DNA from: Flammeovirga pacifica
GTDB lineage: Bacteria > Bacteroidota > Bacteroidia > Cytophagales > Flammeovirgaceae
DNA: 64,000 nt
Assembly: GCF_000807855.2 (NCBI RefSeq)
Contig: NZ_JRYR02000001.1
Span: forward strand, 4,631,892 to 4,695,891
Reading direction: 5' to 3'
Both the position numbers and the translations under genes were made by a program. The notes beneath the pieces are model-generated. The model made no database searches, was not told the DNA's origin, and was given only the letters and a program-made list of their open reading frames with translations. Positions 48,292-57,859 of this stretch are shown here, piece by piece. Within the stretch, counting starts at the first letter, position 1. Each line of letters starts with the position of its first letter.

Positions 48292-48385
48292 CTAGGCAAT
48301 CAACTTAGAATATACTTGTATTTAAGTTTCTTTAATTGTTAATAACAAATAAGCTGATATACCTTGAAATGAGATAGTTATCTTT

Positions 48386-49870
48386 TTATTTAATTCTCTT
48401 ACCAGATTGACCAGTAATTTGTGGAGTTTGCTCTCTATTGTTCAGTCTTCTTGCCATATATTGAACATTTTCTTTGATATAATTACCTAATTCATCAATA
48501 GTAATTTGTCCATTCGAATTTTTATCGGCAGCTCCTTGAAGTCCTTTTAAATAAAAATAAGTGAATAATCCATGCTTCTTTTCATTGTACCAAGAAGCCA
48601 CTTGCTCTGAAGCAGAAGCTGTCATAATCACACTATTGTCTCCAGTTAAAACTTTATTTTTAGTTTTAATAAATACAGGAGAAATACTTTTTAAAAGCAT
48701 TCCACCATCAGAAGATCCACTAAAACAAGCATCCATTACTACAGTAATCGATTTGAATGGGATGGCCTCTAGGTTTTCATAAAGTGTACTTACAGCATAA
48801 CCATTAAACTGAATTAATGAAGGATCAGTATCTACAGGAACAAAATATCCCTCTTGTGATTCTACGTTCGGTGCACCATGACCACTATAATAGATAAAGA
48901 CATCAGAAGCATTCGGTTTTACATAATTATATAACTTACCTTTTGGATTTCCTTTAATACCAAATATGGCATTAAAATCAGCTTGAGTAGCATCTTCTAT
49001 ATAAATGATATTCCCTTCTCTGTAGCCATACGTTTTCATAATGTATTGCTTCATGATAGCGGCATCATTATGTGCGTAACTTACTTCAGGTACATCGCTA
49101 TTTCTATAATTTTTATTACCGATTATTACGGCAATAGCATCATTATTTATTTTTCTTGTTGTAGGAATATTAATATCAACATCAGATGCTAGTATAGTTT
49201 CTTCTATTTCTACTTCAATTTTATCATCACTTTTTATTTCTTGTACAGTCTCTACTTTCACTGTTTTAGGCTTAACTGTCGATGATTGATTGGACGAGTT
49301 GTTATAAGTACTCTTATTTGATGCATAAACAGGTTTTGAAGGGGCTGTTTTTTTAGTTTTTGGTTTAGGAAGACCATTTTTTGCGTTGATCATCAATGGG
49401 CCACATAAAGCAGAGAATGCTTCTCGTACTTGTTTTTCTTTATCTGCAGTAAATTCTGGAGTAGAGGTTTGAGAGGCAGAAGCTAACAGTCTAAAAGTTG
49501 AATTTTGGTAAACATACGCAGTTAAAGATACATAACTTCCTTTATCAGTATCATTAAATTCAACTTCAAATTCAGTAAAATAACGCAAGCCAGCTTGGTT
49601 TACTAATGAGGGCTTAAGTTTATCTGTCTTACTATAACATCTACCTTGTTTTGAGAATTTTTTGATGATTTCATAAGAATCAATCACTGTATAACCTTGC
49701 TCTTCATAAACTTGATTGATGGCTTTTAGTGCTATTTTCTTATAGTATTCTTCGTAGGCATTGCAAAGGTTAACTCTTCTATTTTCAAGTTTAGGAATAA
49801 CCATAATACTTTGTTGAGCAAAGCTTTGTAGGCAAAAAAGAAGAAACAGAGGTAGTAATAGTTTTTTCAT
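48386..49870 (-). CDS. Secreted caspase-like (peptidase C14) protein with an EF-hand loop
   Basis: The 494 residues have a signal peptide (ends LQSFAQQ). A beta-rich N-terminal domain (about 20-160) follows, then a Pro/Lys/Ser linker (165-210) and a caspase p20-like domain from DAIAVIIGNKNY. The catalytic dyad is His331 in YYSGHGAPN and Cys382 in VMDACFSGSSDGG. Near the C-terminus DKNSNGQITIDE (449-460) is a perfect EF-hand calcium loop. Metacaspases and gingipain-like clan CD proteases often use calcium, so calcium dependence is plausible. The substrate is unknown, and the signal peptide makes a periplasmic or secreted location likely. It is upstream of the secDF modules by 102 bases, on the same strand; a link is unproven. 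Confidence 0.88.
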   Translation of the reverse strand: MKKLLLPLFLLFCLQSFAQQSIMVIPKLENRRVNLCNAYEEYYKKIALKAINQVYEEQGYTVIDSYEIIKKFSKQGRCYSKTDKLKPSLVNQAGLRYFTEFEVEFNDTDKGSYVSLTAYVYQNSTFRLLASASQTSTPEFTADKEKQVREAFSALCGPLMINAKNGLPKPKTKKTAPSKPVYASNKSTYNNSSNQSSTVKPKTVKVETVQEIKSDDKIEVEIEETILASDVDINIPTTRKINNDAIAVIIGNKNYRNSDVPEVSYAHNDAAIMKQYIMKTYGYREGNIIYIEDATQADFNAIFGIKGNPKGKLYNYVKPNASDVFIYYSGHGAPNVESQEGYFVPVDTDPSLIQFNGYAVSTLYENLEAIPFKSITVVMDACFSGSSDGGMLLKSISPVFIKTKNKVLTGDNSVIMTASASEQVASWYNEKKHGLFTYFYLKGLQGAADKNSNGQITIDELGNYIKENVQYMARRLNNREQTPQITGQSGKRIK

Positions 49871-50078
49871 GATCAGTTTGATGCGTTTTTCCTGTTCGAG
49901 AAAAAGATAAAAAAGAAATTATGTGATATTAACTCTTACCAAATTAAAAAATAATTGCTGTATAAAGAAGAGTTGCTTATCTACAATTACATTCAGTTAA
50001 TTTAGTGTTAATACAAAAATAGACAATTTTTTGAGATTAATTGACAAACAAAATTGAAGATAATAAGTTTCGGTTTGT

Positions 50079-50825
50079 ATGAGACATTATTTTCATTTGA
50101 TTTATATTATCCTTTTCATTGGCTCTTTTGGTTGTAAAACAGAAGAGAATATTTATAGACCAATCGTAAGTAATAGTGATACTACTGCTGTTGTAATTAA
50201 TGAGGAGATACCTGAAAAGGAGCTTTCTTTTCTTGCATTGGGAGATTCTTATACAATTGGAGCAAGTGTTATTAAAGCGGATCGTTGGACAGAACAGCTT
50301 AAAGTGGCTTTAGAAGAAAGACAATATTCTATTTCAGATATTACTTATGTCGCTCAATCCGGCTGGACCACCACAAATTTAATTAACGCTATAAACAGGG
50401 CTGATTTAGAAAAAAAATATGATGTGGTTACCTTATTGATTGGGGTCAATAATCAATTTCAAAGAAAGGATATTCAAACTTTTGAACAAGAATATACGGC
50501 TCTACTTAATACCGCTATTAATTTTGCTGGCGGAACTAAAAATGTTATTGTTCTGAGTATCCCAGATTACGGCTATACTTACAGTACACCAAGTACTCAG
50601 ATTTCTCAAGAAATTGATCAGTACAATACATTAAAACAAAATATAACTATAAATAAAGGGGTGAAATTTTATAACATTACATCCACTTCAAGACAAGTGG
50701 TAGAACGTCCTGAATTAATTGCTAGTGATGGTCTTCATCCCTCTGGTATTATGTACCAACTTTGGGTCAATCAGATAATTGATGATGTGAAAGACCAACT
50801 AAAAGAGTCGATTACAACTGAATAG
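50079..50825 (+). CDS. SGNH/GDSL-family hydrolase lipoprotein
   Basis: The 248 residues have a lipoprotein signal (FIGSFGC, Cys19). Block I is LALGDSYTIGASV (catalytic Ser57), an oxyanion Gly/Asn follows (LIGVNNQF), and block V is SDGLHPSG (catalytic Asp-x-x-His). Members of this family are esterases, acyltransferases or peptidoglycan deacetylases; the substrate cannot be read from sequence. Anchoring in the envelope is likely from the lipobox. The 3' end overlaps that of the convergent glycosyltransferase gene by 14 bases. Confidence 0.85.
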   Translation: MRHYFHLIYIILFIGSFGCKTEENIYRPIVSNSDTTAVVINEEIPEKELSFLALGDSYTIGASVIKADRWTEQLKVALEERQYSISDITYVAQSGWTTTNLINAINRADLEKKYDVVTLLIGVNNQFQRKDIQTFEQEYTALLNTAINFAGGTKNVIVLSIPDYGYTYSTPSTQISQEIDQYNTLKQNITINKGVKFYNITSTSRQVVERPELIASDGLHPSGIMYQLWVNQIIDDVKDQLKESITTE

Positions 50826-51936
50826 TTTCTGAAAATTCAATCAATTTACTTGCAAACCTATCCCAAGACATATCCTCTTTTAACGCCTTAATATTTGAAG
50901 GGTAATTTGAGGTGTCTTTTCCAAAATAATCTTTGATGGCTTCCTCAATAAGAACACTATCAGCTTCTTGTATTATTTCACCTGTTTTTCCTGGAATGAC
51001 CAACTCTTTTAATCCACCAACATTGGTGGCGATGATAGGAATTTCAAAATGAAGGGCTATTGCGGTAACTCCGCTTTGAGTTGCTGATTTATAAGGTAAA
51101 ACACAAACATCAGCCGCAGAGAAATAGATGGTTACTTCTTGATCTGAAATATACTGATTGAAACAGTGAATTCGATCTTTATTTTTATTCTGATCAATTA
51201 ACTTTTGATATACAGTAAAATCACCATAGACTTCTCCAGCAATAACTAATTGATAATCATCATCCAGTTGATTGAAAGCTTTTATCAATAAATCTATGCC
51301 TTTATATTCTCTTATAAACCCAAAAAAGAGAAGGGTCTTTTTATTTTCGTCTAACCCTAATTGTTGTCGGCTTTTTTTCTGATCAGACTTTTGGCCAAAG
51401 TGATTATACAAAGGGTGAGGTCTTTCTAATGATGCTGCTTGAGGAACGAATGATCTCAAATCTTTATCAACAGCACTGCTCATAGTAATAAACCCATGAT
51501 GCTGCTTTAAAAAGTAAGAAGTAAAAGGCGAATCTATGATTCTACTTTCGTGAGGAATGACATTATGTAGAATACTAATCACTTTACATTGATGTTTGAG
51601 AAGTTTAGCCACTGTTCCAATAGAAGGACCAAAAAAGCTCATCCAATATTGAGTGATTACTAGATCTGGAGCAAATTTCTCAATGCTTTTAGCCGTTTGA
51701 TAATAAGTGATAGGATTAATTGAATCCAGTATTTCTTCAGACTCTAGCGGTTCAGTACCATCACTTTCTGTAACATATTGAGTGGTACCAGGGAATAAAA
51801 AGTCAGGGTACTGTCTAGAAAAAGTAAATGCCTTAACAGTATGTCCTTGCTCTTTTAATGCAGAATAAAGCGCGGTGCCGTATTGTGCAATACCACCTCT
51901 AAAGGGATAAAAAGTGGACAAAATCGCTATCCTCAT
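50812..51936 (-). CDS. GT4-family glycosyltransferase
   Basis: The 374 residues fit a GT-B fold. The N-terminal Rossmann opens with MRIAILSTFYPFRGGIAQYG (glycine loop for the acceptor). The C-terminal half has LLFFGFIREYKGIDLLIKAF, the nucleotide-sugar region, and SATQSGVTAIALHFEIPIIATNVGGLKELV. The acidic residue of the classic ExxE motif is replaced by Gln in TQSG, as in several other Bacteroidota GT4 proteins. It is a cytosolic enzyme that probably adds a sugar to a glycan or lipid carrier; donor and acceptor are unknown. It is last in a three-gene minus-strand run with the LysM gene two bases upstream. Confidence 0.9.
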   Translation of the reverse strand: MRIAILSTFYPFRGGIAQYGTALYSALKEQGHTVKAFTFSRQYPDFLFPGTTQYVTESDGTEPLESEEILDSINPITYYQTAKSIEKFAPDLVITQYWMSFFGPSIGTVAKLLKHQCKVISILHNVIPHESRIIDSPFTSYFLKQHHGFITMSSAVDKDLRSFVPQAASLERPHPLYNHFGQKSDQKKSRQQLGLDENKKTLLFFGFIREYKGIDLLIKAFNQLDDDYQLVIAGEVYGDFTVYQKLIDQNKNKDRIHCFNQYISDQEVTIYFSAADVCVLPYKSATQSGVTAIALHFEIPIIATNVGGLKELVIPGKTGEIIQEADSVLIEEAIKDYFGKDTSNYPSNIKALKEDMSWDRFASKLIEFSETIQL

Positions 51937-51938
51937 TT

Positions 51939-52754
51939 TTATTGATTGTATTCTATTCTAATTTTAAAATCTGTACCCACAACACCAATTTTTTTAGCAG
52001 CTTGTTCGGAAACTCTAATGATGATTCCGTCTTCTAAAGCGGCATCAGGAAGTGCAGCAACTACTCTAACTATGGCTTGACGATCATTATTGGGGTTGAT
52101 CACCTTGATATAAGAACCTACTGTTTCTTTTCTATGGAGTGCCATCAGTTTACTAGTGTTGTTCGGAAGTTCAACGACTTGACCATTGCCTCTTTCAACT
52201 TTTTGCATAGGAATATCATAGTCTTTCGCTTCTTCAATTGTCAAATCAGCATAAGATTTAGAATGTACCTCAATGGCTTTTTGATCAATATTAGTATTGA
52301 TCTCACCCGTAACACTGACAACAATTTGTTGACCGTCTACTAATCTTTTGTCAGGTAAAATACCATTCCATACAGATAGGCTATCAACCACAACTTGATA
52401 GGCAAAAGCAACTTCTCTTAATGTCTCTCCTTCTTTTGCATGATAATACATAGGAGAACTCCCTTCTGCTAAATAAACCGCAGGTTGATCGGTATTTATA
52501 GGAGTGACTGTAGTTTCTTCTGTTGTGGATGTTTGATCGGCACTTACAACAGGAATCTGTAAGGTCTGTCCGATCTTAATCACATTATCTTGAATATTGT
52601 TTGCTTTAATAATATCCTGTACAGATACGCCATATTCTCTAGAAATAGAATACAGAGTTTCTGTTTGTTTCACCGTATGAGAGGTATTAGACTGAGCGAA
52701 AAGTACGGTGATATTACAGCACAGAAAAAATGATATAAATGCTAATAATTTCAT
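51939..52754 (-). CDS. Exported protein with two LysM domains
   Basis: The 271 residues have a signal peptide (ends TVLFAQ). LysM1 is HTVKQTETLYSISREYGVSV to KIGQTLQIP (about 26-69). LysM2 (about 105-148) is the pattern YHAKEGETLREVAFAYQVVV to LVDGQQIVV. A C-terminal RlpA/DPBB-like domain follows (GQVVELPNNTSKLMALHRKE, GSYIKVINPNNDRQAIVRVV). LysM binds peptidoglycan, so a role in cell-wall association is expected, with a possible lytic or structural part in the C-terminal domain. The gene ends two bases before the glycosyltransferase start, so they are coupled. DUF4905-like protein lies 20 bases upstream. Confidence 0.85.
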   Translation of the reverse strand: MKLLAFISFFLCCNITVLFAQSNTSHTVKQTETLYSISREYGVSVQDIIKANNIQDNVIKIGQTLQIPVVSADQTSTTEETTVTPINTDQPAVYLAEGSSPMYYHAKEGETLREVAFAYQVVVDSLSVWNGILPDKRLVDGQQIVVSVTGEINTNIDQKAIEVHSKSYADLTIEEAKDYDIPMQKVERGNGQVVELPNNTSKLMALHRKETVGSYIKVINPNNDRQAIVRVVAALPDAALEDGIIIRVSEQAAKKIGVVGTDFKIRIEYNQ

Positions 52755-52774
52755 AAGGTAGTAACTGTCTGTTG

Positions 52775-53473
52775 TTATTGAGGATAATTGTTTTTTAAAA
52801 GGGGAACCCCACAGAGGGTGATTTTATCCTCAATATAAACAAGCATTTGATCGATCACAAAGAAGCTATCCATAATTTGTTCTTTTACTTCTTTATCCAT
52901 CACTTGGTCGTATAATATCTCTCCATCCATAGTGCAAACCACTATTTTTCTTTGAAGCTTATCGTCTACATTTTCTAAAAAACAAAAAATGATGTGTTCT
53001 TCCGTTTCTAGATAATGAATACTATTATCTTGTGTAGGATGAAGCCCTTTAGATGTTAAGAATTGGATTAAGGACGATATATGTTCAGAATCAGATGGAT
53101 AGATGATGGGGTTTTGAATACCTTTAGCTGTATCTACTAATTCAGGATCATTTTCATCATCCTGAACAATAACAGCTTCAAGAATATCTAACTTTTCCAT
53201 CTTCTTTACCTTAGGCATTCTTTGATCGTGTGCAAACTCATTAAAATAGAGAAAACCATCTTTTAATCCAGCCATTGTCACCCACCACTTTTCTTTTAAT
53301 TGTAGTCCTTCCCACAGCACTTCATTATTTTCTAATCGGAGACAAGAAAAACAAACTTCTTTTTCTTCAGAAGAACGCATTTCTACCAGCAGTACTTTTA
53401 ATTGATGATCATAGAGTACTCTCCAAACTTGACCGTAGGCTAAATAATTTAAAGATTTTGAAAGTATAGACAT
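52775..53473 (-). CDS. DUF4905-like protein, unknown function
   Basis: This 232-residue protein has no signal peptide or membrane segment and looks cytosolic. It has repeated beta strands (VWRVLYDHQLKVLLVEM, EVCFSCLRLENNEVLWEG, EKWWVTMAGLKDGFLYFNE and EHIIFCFLENVDDKLQR), as in a partial propeller. I recall the same layout in Bacteroidota DUF4905 proteins, which sit beside LysM and glycosyltransferase genes, but I cannot verify it. It is first in the minus-strand run with the LysM and GT4 genes, 20 bases apart. The upstream boundary is divergent from the NfeD gene. Confidence 0.6.
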   Translation of the reverse strand: MSILSKSLNYLAYGQVWRVLYDHQLKVLLVEMRSSEEKEVCFSCLRLENNEVLWEGLQLKEKWWVTMAGLKDGFLYFNEFAHDQRMPKVKKMEKLDILEAVIVQDDENDPELVDTAKGIQNPIIYPSDSEHISSLIQFLTSKGLHPTQDNSIHYLETEEHIIFCFLENVDDKLQRKIVVCTMDGEILYDQVMDKEVKEQIMDSFFVIDQMLVYIEDKITLCGVPLLKNNYPQ

Positions 53474-53702
53474 AAAGTAAATTCTTAGATATGAGCAAAG
53501 ATGATCATTCGATTATTGATATCAAATAACATTTTCATACTTTGTTTATGAATTACTTTGTAAATTGTAAGCAGTAAAGATCTTTAATTCTGGAGAAATG
53601 AATAGTAAAACTTCTCTAGTTGTTCTAAAACCTTTTGAAGATCAGTTTATTATAATAACAAAGAGCGCTTTTCCACTTTTTGGTGTAACGACTAACAATA
53701 CA

Positions 53703-55043
53703 ATGAAAAGAATATTTTATATCATCACTCTATTATTCAGTTTAACTTCTGTTTCATCAATGGCAGAAGAGGATCCAATTATTTTTCAGTTTGAAATTAG
53801 AACTGATATAGATCCTAGGACATCTAGACTAGTAGATTTAGCTTTAAAAGAAGCAACCAATCAAAAAGCAGATTATGTAATTATTGATATGGATACTTAT
53901 GGCGGTGCAGTGAATGATGCTGATAAAATTCGTCAGTTAATTTTAGACTATCCAAAACCTGTCTATGTATTTATTAATAAGAATGCAGCAAGTGCAGGTG
54001 CTTTAATATCTATTGCCTGTGATTCTATTTATATGGAATCAGGTGCTAACATAGGTGCAGCAACAGTAGTAATGGGTGATACGGGAGAAGCAGCCCCAGA
54101 TAAATACCAATCTTATATGAGATCTATGATGCGTTCTACTGCCGAAAGCAATGGTCGTAATCCCGATATTGCTGAAGCTATGGTAGATCAAGATTTAGTG
54201 GTAGAAGGTATTTCTGAAGAGGGAGAGGTTATTACTTTTACTGTTTCTGAAGCAATTAAAAATGGGTATTGTGAAGCTAAAGTAACTAGTGTAAAAGATA
54301 TAATGAAAAGAAGTGACGTAGATAGTTACGTCCTTGTGAATTACGAACAACCTGTGAGTGAAAACATCATTTCTTTATTTTTAAATCCAGCCATAAGCGG
54401 TATTTTAATTTTACTAATTTTAGGCGGTTTGTATTTTGAATTACAATCTCCAGGCGTCGGGTTCCCTCTTATCGTATCCATTTTAGCAGCAATATTATAT
54501 TTAACTCCATACTATTTAAATGGTATGGCAGAACATTGGGAAATCGTTATTATTTTCTTGGGTATAGTTCTGATTATTTTAGAAATATTTGTCGTTCCTG
54601 GTTTTGGGGTCACAGGCATATCAGGTATTTGTTTACTGACTGCAGGTTTGATGTTAGTGATGTTAAACAATGATTTCTTAGATTTTACTTTCGTTGATGC
54701 TTCTCAAATTTGGGCCTCTTTAATTAGTGTACTAGGGGCCATGTTTGTAAGTGGATTGTTTATTATCACTTTTGCCCATAAAATTATGGATATGCCTATG
54801 TTTAATAAGGTAGGTTTAAAAGAATCAATGTCTTCTGATGAAGGTTATTCTGCTGATGTTTTCGAAACATCTTATGTAGGTCAGGTAGGGGTAACTCATA
54901 CTGTTTTAAGACCATCGGGAAAGATCAAAATCGAGAATGAGTATTTTGATGCAACTACAGAAGGAGGGTTCATAGAAAAAGGAACTGAGGTAGAAGTTGT
55001 GAGTCAAAATAACATGTCATTAAAAGTAAGAGAACTAGTATAA
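53703..55043 (+). CDS. NfeD-family membrane protein with a ClpP-class serine protease domain
   Basis: I start at the ATG at 53703, giving the signal peptide MKRIFYIITLLFSLTSVSSMA; the ATG at 53598 would put 35 uncharacteristic residues in front. The 446-residue protein has a ClpP/S49-like domain (about 25-200) with IDMDTYGGAVNDA and NKNAASAGALISIA (Ser97 as nucleophile). Four or more TM helices follow (about 230-385), with GFGVTGISGICLL, and the C-terminus is an OB-fold NfeD domain (VGQVGVTHTVLRPSGKIKIE). NfeD-1 types pair with stomatin-like proteins in membrane quality control; no stomatin gene is adjacent here. It ends in a strong terminator. Confidence 0.9.
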   Translation: MKRIFYIITLLFSLTSVSSMAEEDPIIFQFEIRTDIDPRTSRLVDLALKEATNQKADYVIIDMDTYGGAVNDADKIRQLILDYPKPVYVFINKNAASAGALISIACDSIYMESGANIGAATVVMGDTGEAAPDKYQSYMRSMMRSTAESNGRNPDIAEAMVDQDLVVEGISEEGEVITFTVSEAIKNGYCEAKVTSVKDIMKRSDVDSYVLVNYEQPVSENIISLFLNPAISGILILLILGGLYFELQSPGVGFPLIVSILAAILYLTPYYLNGMAEHWEIVIIFLGIVLIILEIFVVPGFGVTGISGICLLTAGLMLVMLNNDFLDFTFVDASQIWASLISVLGAMFVSGLFIITFAHKIMDMPMFNKVGLKESMSSDEGYSADVFETSYVGQVGVTHTVLRPSGKIKIENEYFDATTEGGFIEKGTEVEVVSQNNMSLKVRELV

Positions 55044-55066
55044 TTTTTTCTTTTGTTTAAATACAT

Positions 55067-55113
55067 AGAGGTCATCTTCTTAATTAGAATTAAGAAGATG
55101 ACCTCTTTTTTTT
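55067..55113. terminator. Strong bidirectional terminator
   Basis: AGAGGTCATCTTCTTAAT pairs perfectly with ATTAAGAAGATGACCTCT around TAGA, followed by a T-run. It separates the convergent NfeD and serine hydrolase genes. Confidence 0.94.
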
Positions 55114-55120
55114 CTATCAA

Positions 55121-56236
55121 CTACTCTACTAATAAAACAGATTTTTTGATCAACTTCATCTCATTAAAAGCGGGTTCGGATTGATTAATTGACAAAATAA
55201 TAGTTCTCTTTCGAATGGGATCATACGCCATTAGACTTCCCCAAAAACCACCATGACCATAGTACATATGATTATGAAAACTAAAAGTGGTAAGCCCCAT
55301 ACCATAAGTTCTACCTAAAGAGCGTGCCTCAGTCATTTGCTCTAATGTAGATTGATTCTTATACAGTTTTAAATCAAATAAAGCATGAATAAAAGTACTT
55401 AAGTCGGAAGTGTTAGATACTAAGCCACCTCCAGCCCAATCATATGAGGTATTTACATCAGCTGTAACATCCCATCCTCCAATAAAAGCATGCCCTTGTT
55501 GATGCGTAGAGGGATTTTCTTCATGATATTCAAAATAGGTAGAAGACATCCCTAAAGGATCAATAATACGTTCTCTATAGTTTTGTGCTAAAGGCTTTTT
55601 AGTGATATTTTCAATAGTTAACCCTAATAAGAAATATCCGACATCAGTATAATAGTAGGATGAATCTGGTTGAAAATGTGTTTTATGATTGACTTGGTGA
55701 CTGTAGTAAAACTCGAAAAGGTCTTCTGGAGTCCATTGTTTTTGTAGATGTTGTTTTGTGTAATCAATAAATTCTTGATAAGTATCGACAAAAATATCAC
55801 CTAAACCCGAACGGTGTTGTAGTAATTGTTTTACAGTAATTTCCTTGCCATAAGATTCATCCTGATAGAGATGTAGGCTATCAAATTGTAAATAATCTAA
55901 GTGGTGAAGGTATTGATATACTTTATCATCTAGTTTTAATTTTCCTTCTTCCATTAATTGTAAAATGACTACAGCAGTAAACATTTTAGTTTGGGAAGCT
56001 ATCTTGAAAGTGCTATTCTTATCTACTTTTTCATCACCTTTAGTAATGTGCCCAATTCCTTTTTGAATCACTTGTTCGCCATTACTTAAATAATAAAATA
56101 TGTTGGTAACTGGGGCTTTGTTGCCTTCATTTAAAAGTTTATTCACAAAACGCTCGTATTTGTTGATATCTTTTTGATTTACCTGACCAAATACTATTGA
56201 ATTTGTGAATAAGAATAGGAAAATTAAATACCTCAT
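55121..56236 (-). CDS. Beta-lactamase-family serine hydrolase, exported
   Basis: The 371 residues have a signal peptide (ends SIVFGQ). The catalytic SxxK is IASQTKMF (Ser81, Lys84). The tyrosine motif is YYYTDVGYFLLG, with Asp in place of the usual Asn, and the third motif is HGGFWGS. This is the class C/DD-peptidase-like family (PF00144), with activities ranging from penicillin-binding to esterase. There is no transpeptidase-specific extra domain, and resistance cannot be inferred. It is periplasmic or outer-membrane by signal peptide. The gene is a single unit, 46 bases downstream of a small membrane-protein gene. Confidence 0.88.
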   Translation of the reverse strand: MRYLIFLFLFTNSIVFGQVNQKDINKYERFVNKLLNEGNKAPVTNIFYYLSNGEQVIQKGIGHITKGDEKVDKNSTFKIASQTKMFTAVVILQLMEEGKLKLDDKVYQYLHHLDYLQFDSLHLYQDESYGKEITVKQLLQHRSGLGDIFVDTYQEFIDYTKQHLQKQWTPEDLFEFYYSHQVNHKTHFQPDSSYYYTDVGYFLLGLTIENITKKPLAQNYRERIIDPLGMSSTYFEYHEENPSTHQQGHAFIGGWDVTADVNTSYDWAGGGLVSNTSDLSTFIHALFDLKLYKNQSTLEQMTEARSLGRTYGMGLTTFSFHNHMYYGHGGFWGSLMAYDPIRKRTIILSINQSEPAFNEMKLIKKSVLLVE

Positions 56237-56282
56237 TGTAGTTCTATATTAAGTATGTAGATCTACAAAAATAGAGAATCAC

Positions 56283-56834
56283 TTAGAACATTTTTACATC
56301 ACTTTCATAATTTATCTCATATTTATCTTTAGGAGGCTGTATGTTGATAGTATACTCTTTGTTATAGATTGCAAGTAGCTGATCTAAATTTTCCTTTTTC
56401 TTTTTATTGACATTGTATTCTTGTAAGTATCGAATAAATGACGGAAATCCATAACCATAAACAACAGTACTTAGATAAAAAATTATGAGTGGAAGCCTAA
56501 ATAGGTCTGATGCACCATGAATATTGAAAATAGAGTGATCAACTCCATATAAAAGACCGGCCATTTTGAATGAGAAAATAAGTAATGCTGTGCCTCCAAG
56601 AATAGAGAAAGTTAGTTTAATGAACACTTTATTTCGTTTTTCTCTTGTTTTGAAGACCTCAGTGTTTATGTCTTTGATTTCGTGTTGAAGATTTTGTCCC
56701 CACTTAATAGAATTGCATTTGTGACCAAAATTCGGGTATTGATTAGTTAAACCACATTTAGTCCCTTCTGTGAAATTAAAAGTTTTGTGATCACAAAGTA
56801 GACAATGTTTAGTTCGTTCAGAGTTTGCTTTCAT
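56283..56834 (-). CDS. Membrane protein with an N-terminal Cys-rich zinc-ribbon-like part
   Basis: The 183 residues open with a cysteine cluster (CLLCDH, then KCGLTN and HKCNS within the first 45 residues), possibly a metal-binding ribbon. After a charged linker come two TM helices (about 73-93 and 112-130) and a charged C-terminal tail. It has no signal peptide and is expected in the inner membrane with the Cys part in the cytosol. I recognise no family. Intact cysteines and a start codon context like that of its neighbours support a real gene. Confidence 0.55.
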   Translation of the reverse strand: MKANSERTKHCLLCDHKTFNFTEGTKCGLTNQYPNFGHKCNSIKWGQNLQHEIKDINTEVFKTREKRNKVFIKLTFSILGGTALLIFSFKMAGLLYGVDHSIFNIHGASDLFRLPLIIFYLSTVVYGYGFPSFIRYLQEYNVNKKKKENLDQLLAIYNKEYTINIQPPKDKYEINYESDVKMF

Positions 56835-57081
56835 TTGTATTACTGTTTCTTAAATTATAAACAATTTATGGTCAATATAAGATGAATGCAATTTTGTGTA
56901 TAATTATTTTGAGATTTATTTTTCAAGTTAAATCGAAGTTGTAACTTGCTGTAGACTTAATATCAAACATATTGATATCACCCGATTTTGTTATTTAGAA
57001 GCTACTTTATCCACCTTTTTATTATTTCTGATTATACAAAATCACTATTGATTCTTCTATACCAAACTAAATTACTAACTG

Positions 57082-57825
57082 ATGAAAAATTCTATTTATT
57101 TAATCTTATGCTTTCTAGTTACCTATCATTGTAACTTCGCCAAATCTTCTGAAAATTTTGTTGTACTTAAGGGTACAATTCAAAATATTGAATGCACTTA
57201 TATTTCAATATTAGATTTTCAATCTGATAATTCTGCCTTAAGAACTGATATTAAACTATTAGAAGATGGAAGTTTTGAATATCATTTGCCTAAAACGGAG
57301 GTAATGTTTCCATATGAATTATCCATTCAAAAGAATTATTCAGTTTCTTTTTTCGCTGATAATGATACAATCTATTTTGAGCTTGATCCTAAAAAAACAG
57401 ATGAAAATCAAATAGTTAAAGGAGGAGAGTTGACAAAAAGTTTAACTACCTATCATAATAGGTTAAAGTCTGAAAAAAGAATTTATTCTGATTTTCGATC
57501 AGCATTAAAAATGAATTTTTTAAGTGATGCTTCTTCTAGAGAAATGAATCTTATCAGAAATAAAATAAACAGATTGTCTCAACACTTTACAAATTGGCAA
57601 ATAGAATATTTTAGAGATCATTTAGACTTAGCATCATATTATTACTTTTTAATGCTTTATAAAAATAGAGAACACTACTCTGTGCCAACGCAAACTTGGG
57701 AAGAATTATATATTAGTTTTAGTAAAAAATTTCCTAATCACCCTTATTTATACGATCCAATAACGACGATGGAAATCAAAAAAAATAGTTTCTCTAAAAC
57801 TGATAGAGAAACTAATAAAATGTAA
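57082..57825 (+). CDS. Exported DUF4369-like protein lacking a thioredoxin domain
   Basis: The 247 residues have a signal peptide (ends CNFAKS). A beta-rich domain (VVLKGTIQNIECTYISILDF, DGSFEYHLPKTEVMFPYELS, FADNDTIYFELDPK, about 25-115) resembles the DUF4369 N-terminal domain of exported Bacteroidota thioredoxin-like proteins. A helical part follows (LTTYHNRLKSEKRI ... HPYLYDPITT). In many relatives an AhpC/TSA or thioredoxin domain with CxxC comes next. Here the protein simply ends at ETNKM, with no CxxC. This could be a truncated gene or a naturally short form. I found no frameshifted remainder downstream. Confidence 0.55.
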   Translation: MKNSIYLILCFLVTYHCNFAKSSENFVVLKGTIQNIECTYISILDFQSDNSALRTDIKLLEDGSFEYHLPKTEVMFPYELSIQKNYSVSFFADNDTIYFELDPKKTDENQIVKGGELTKSLTTYHNRLKSEKRIYSDFRSALKMNFLSDASSREMNLIRNKINRLSQHFTNWQIEYFRDHLDLASYYYFLMLYKNREHYSVPTQTWEELYISFSKKFPNHPYLYDPITTMEIKKNSFSKTDRETNKM

Positions 57826-57859
57826 TGAATTTGAGGAGTTAAATATAGAATAAGTGGTT

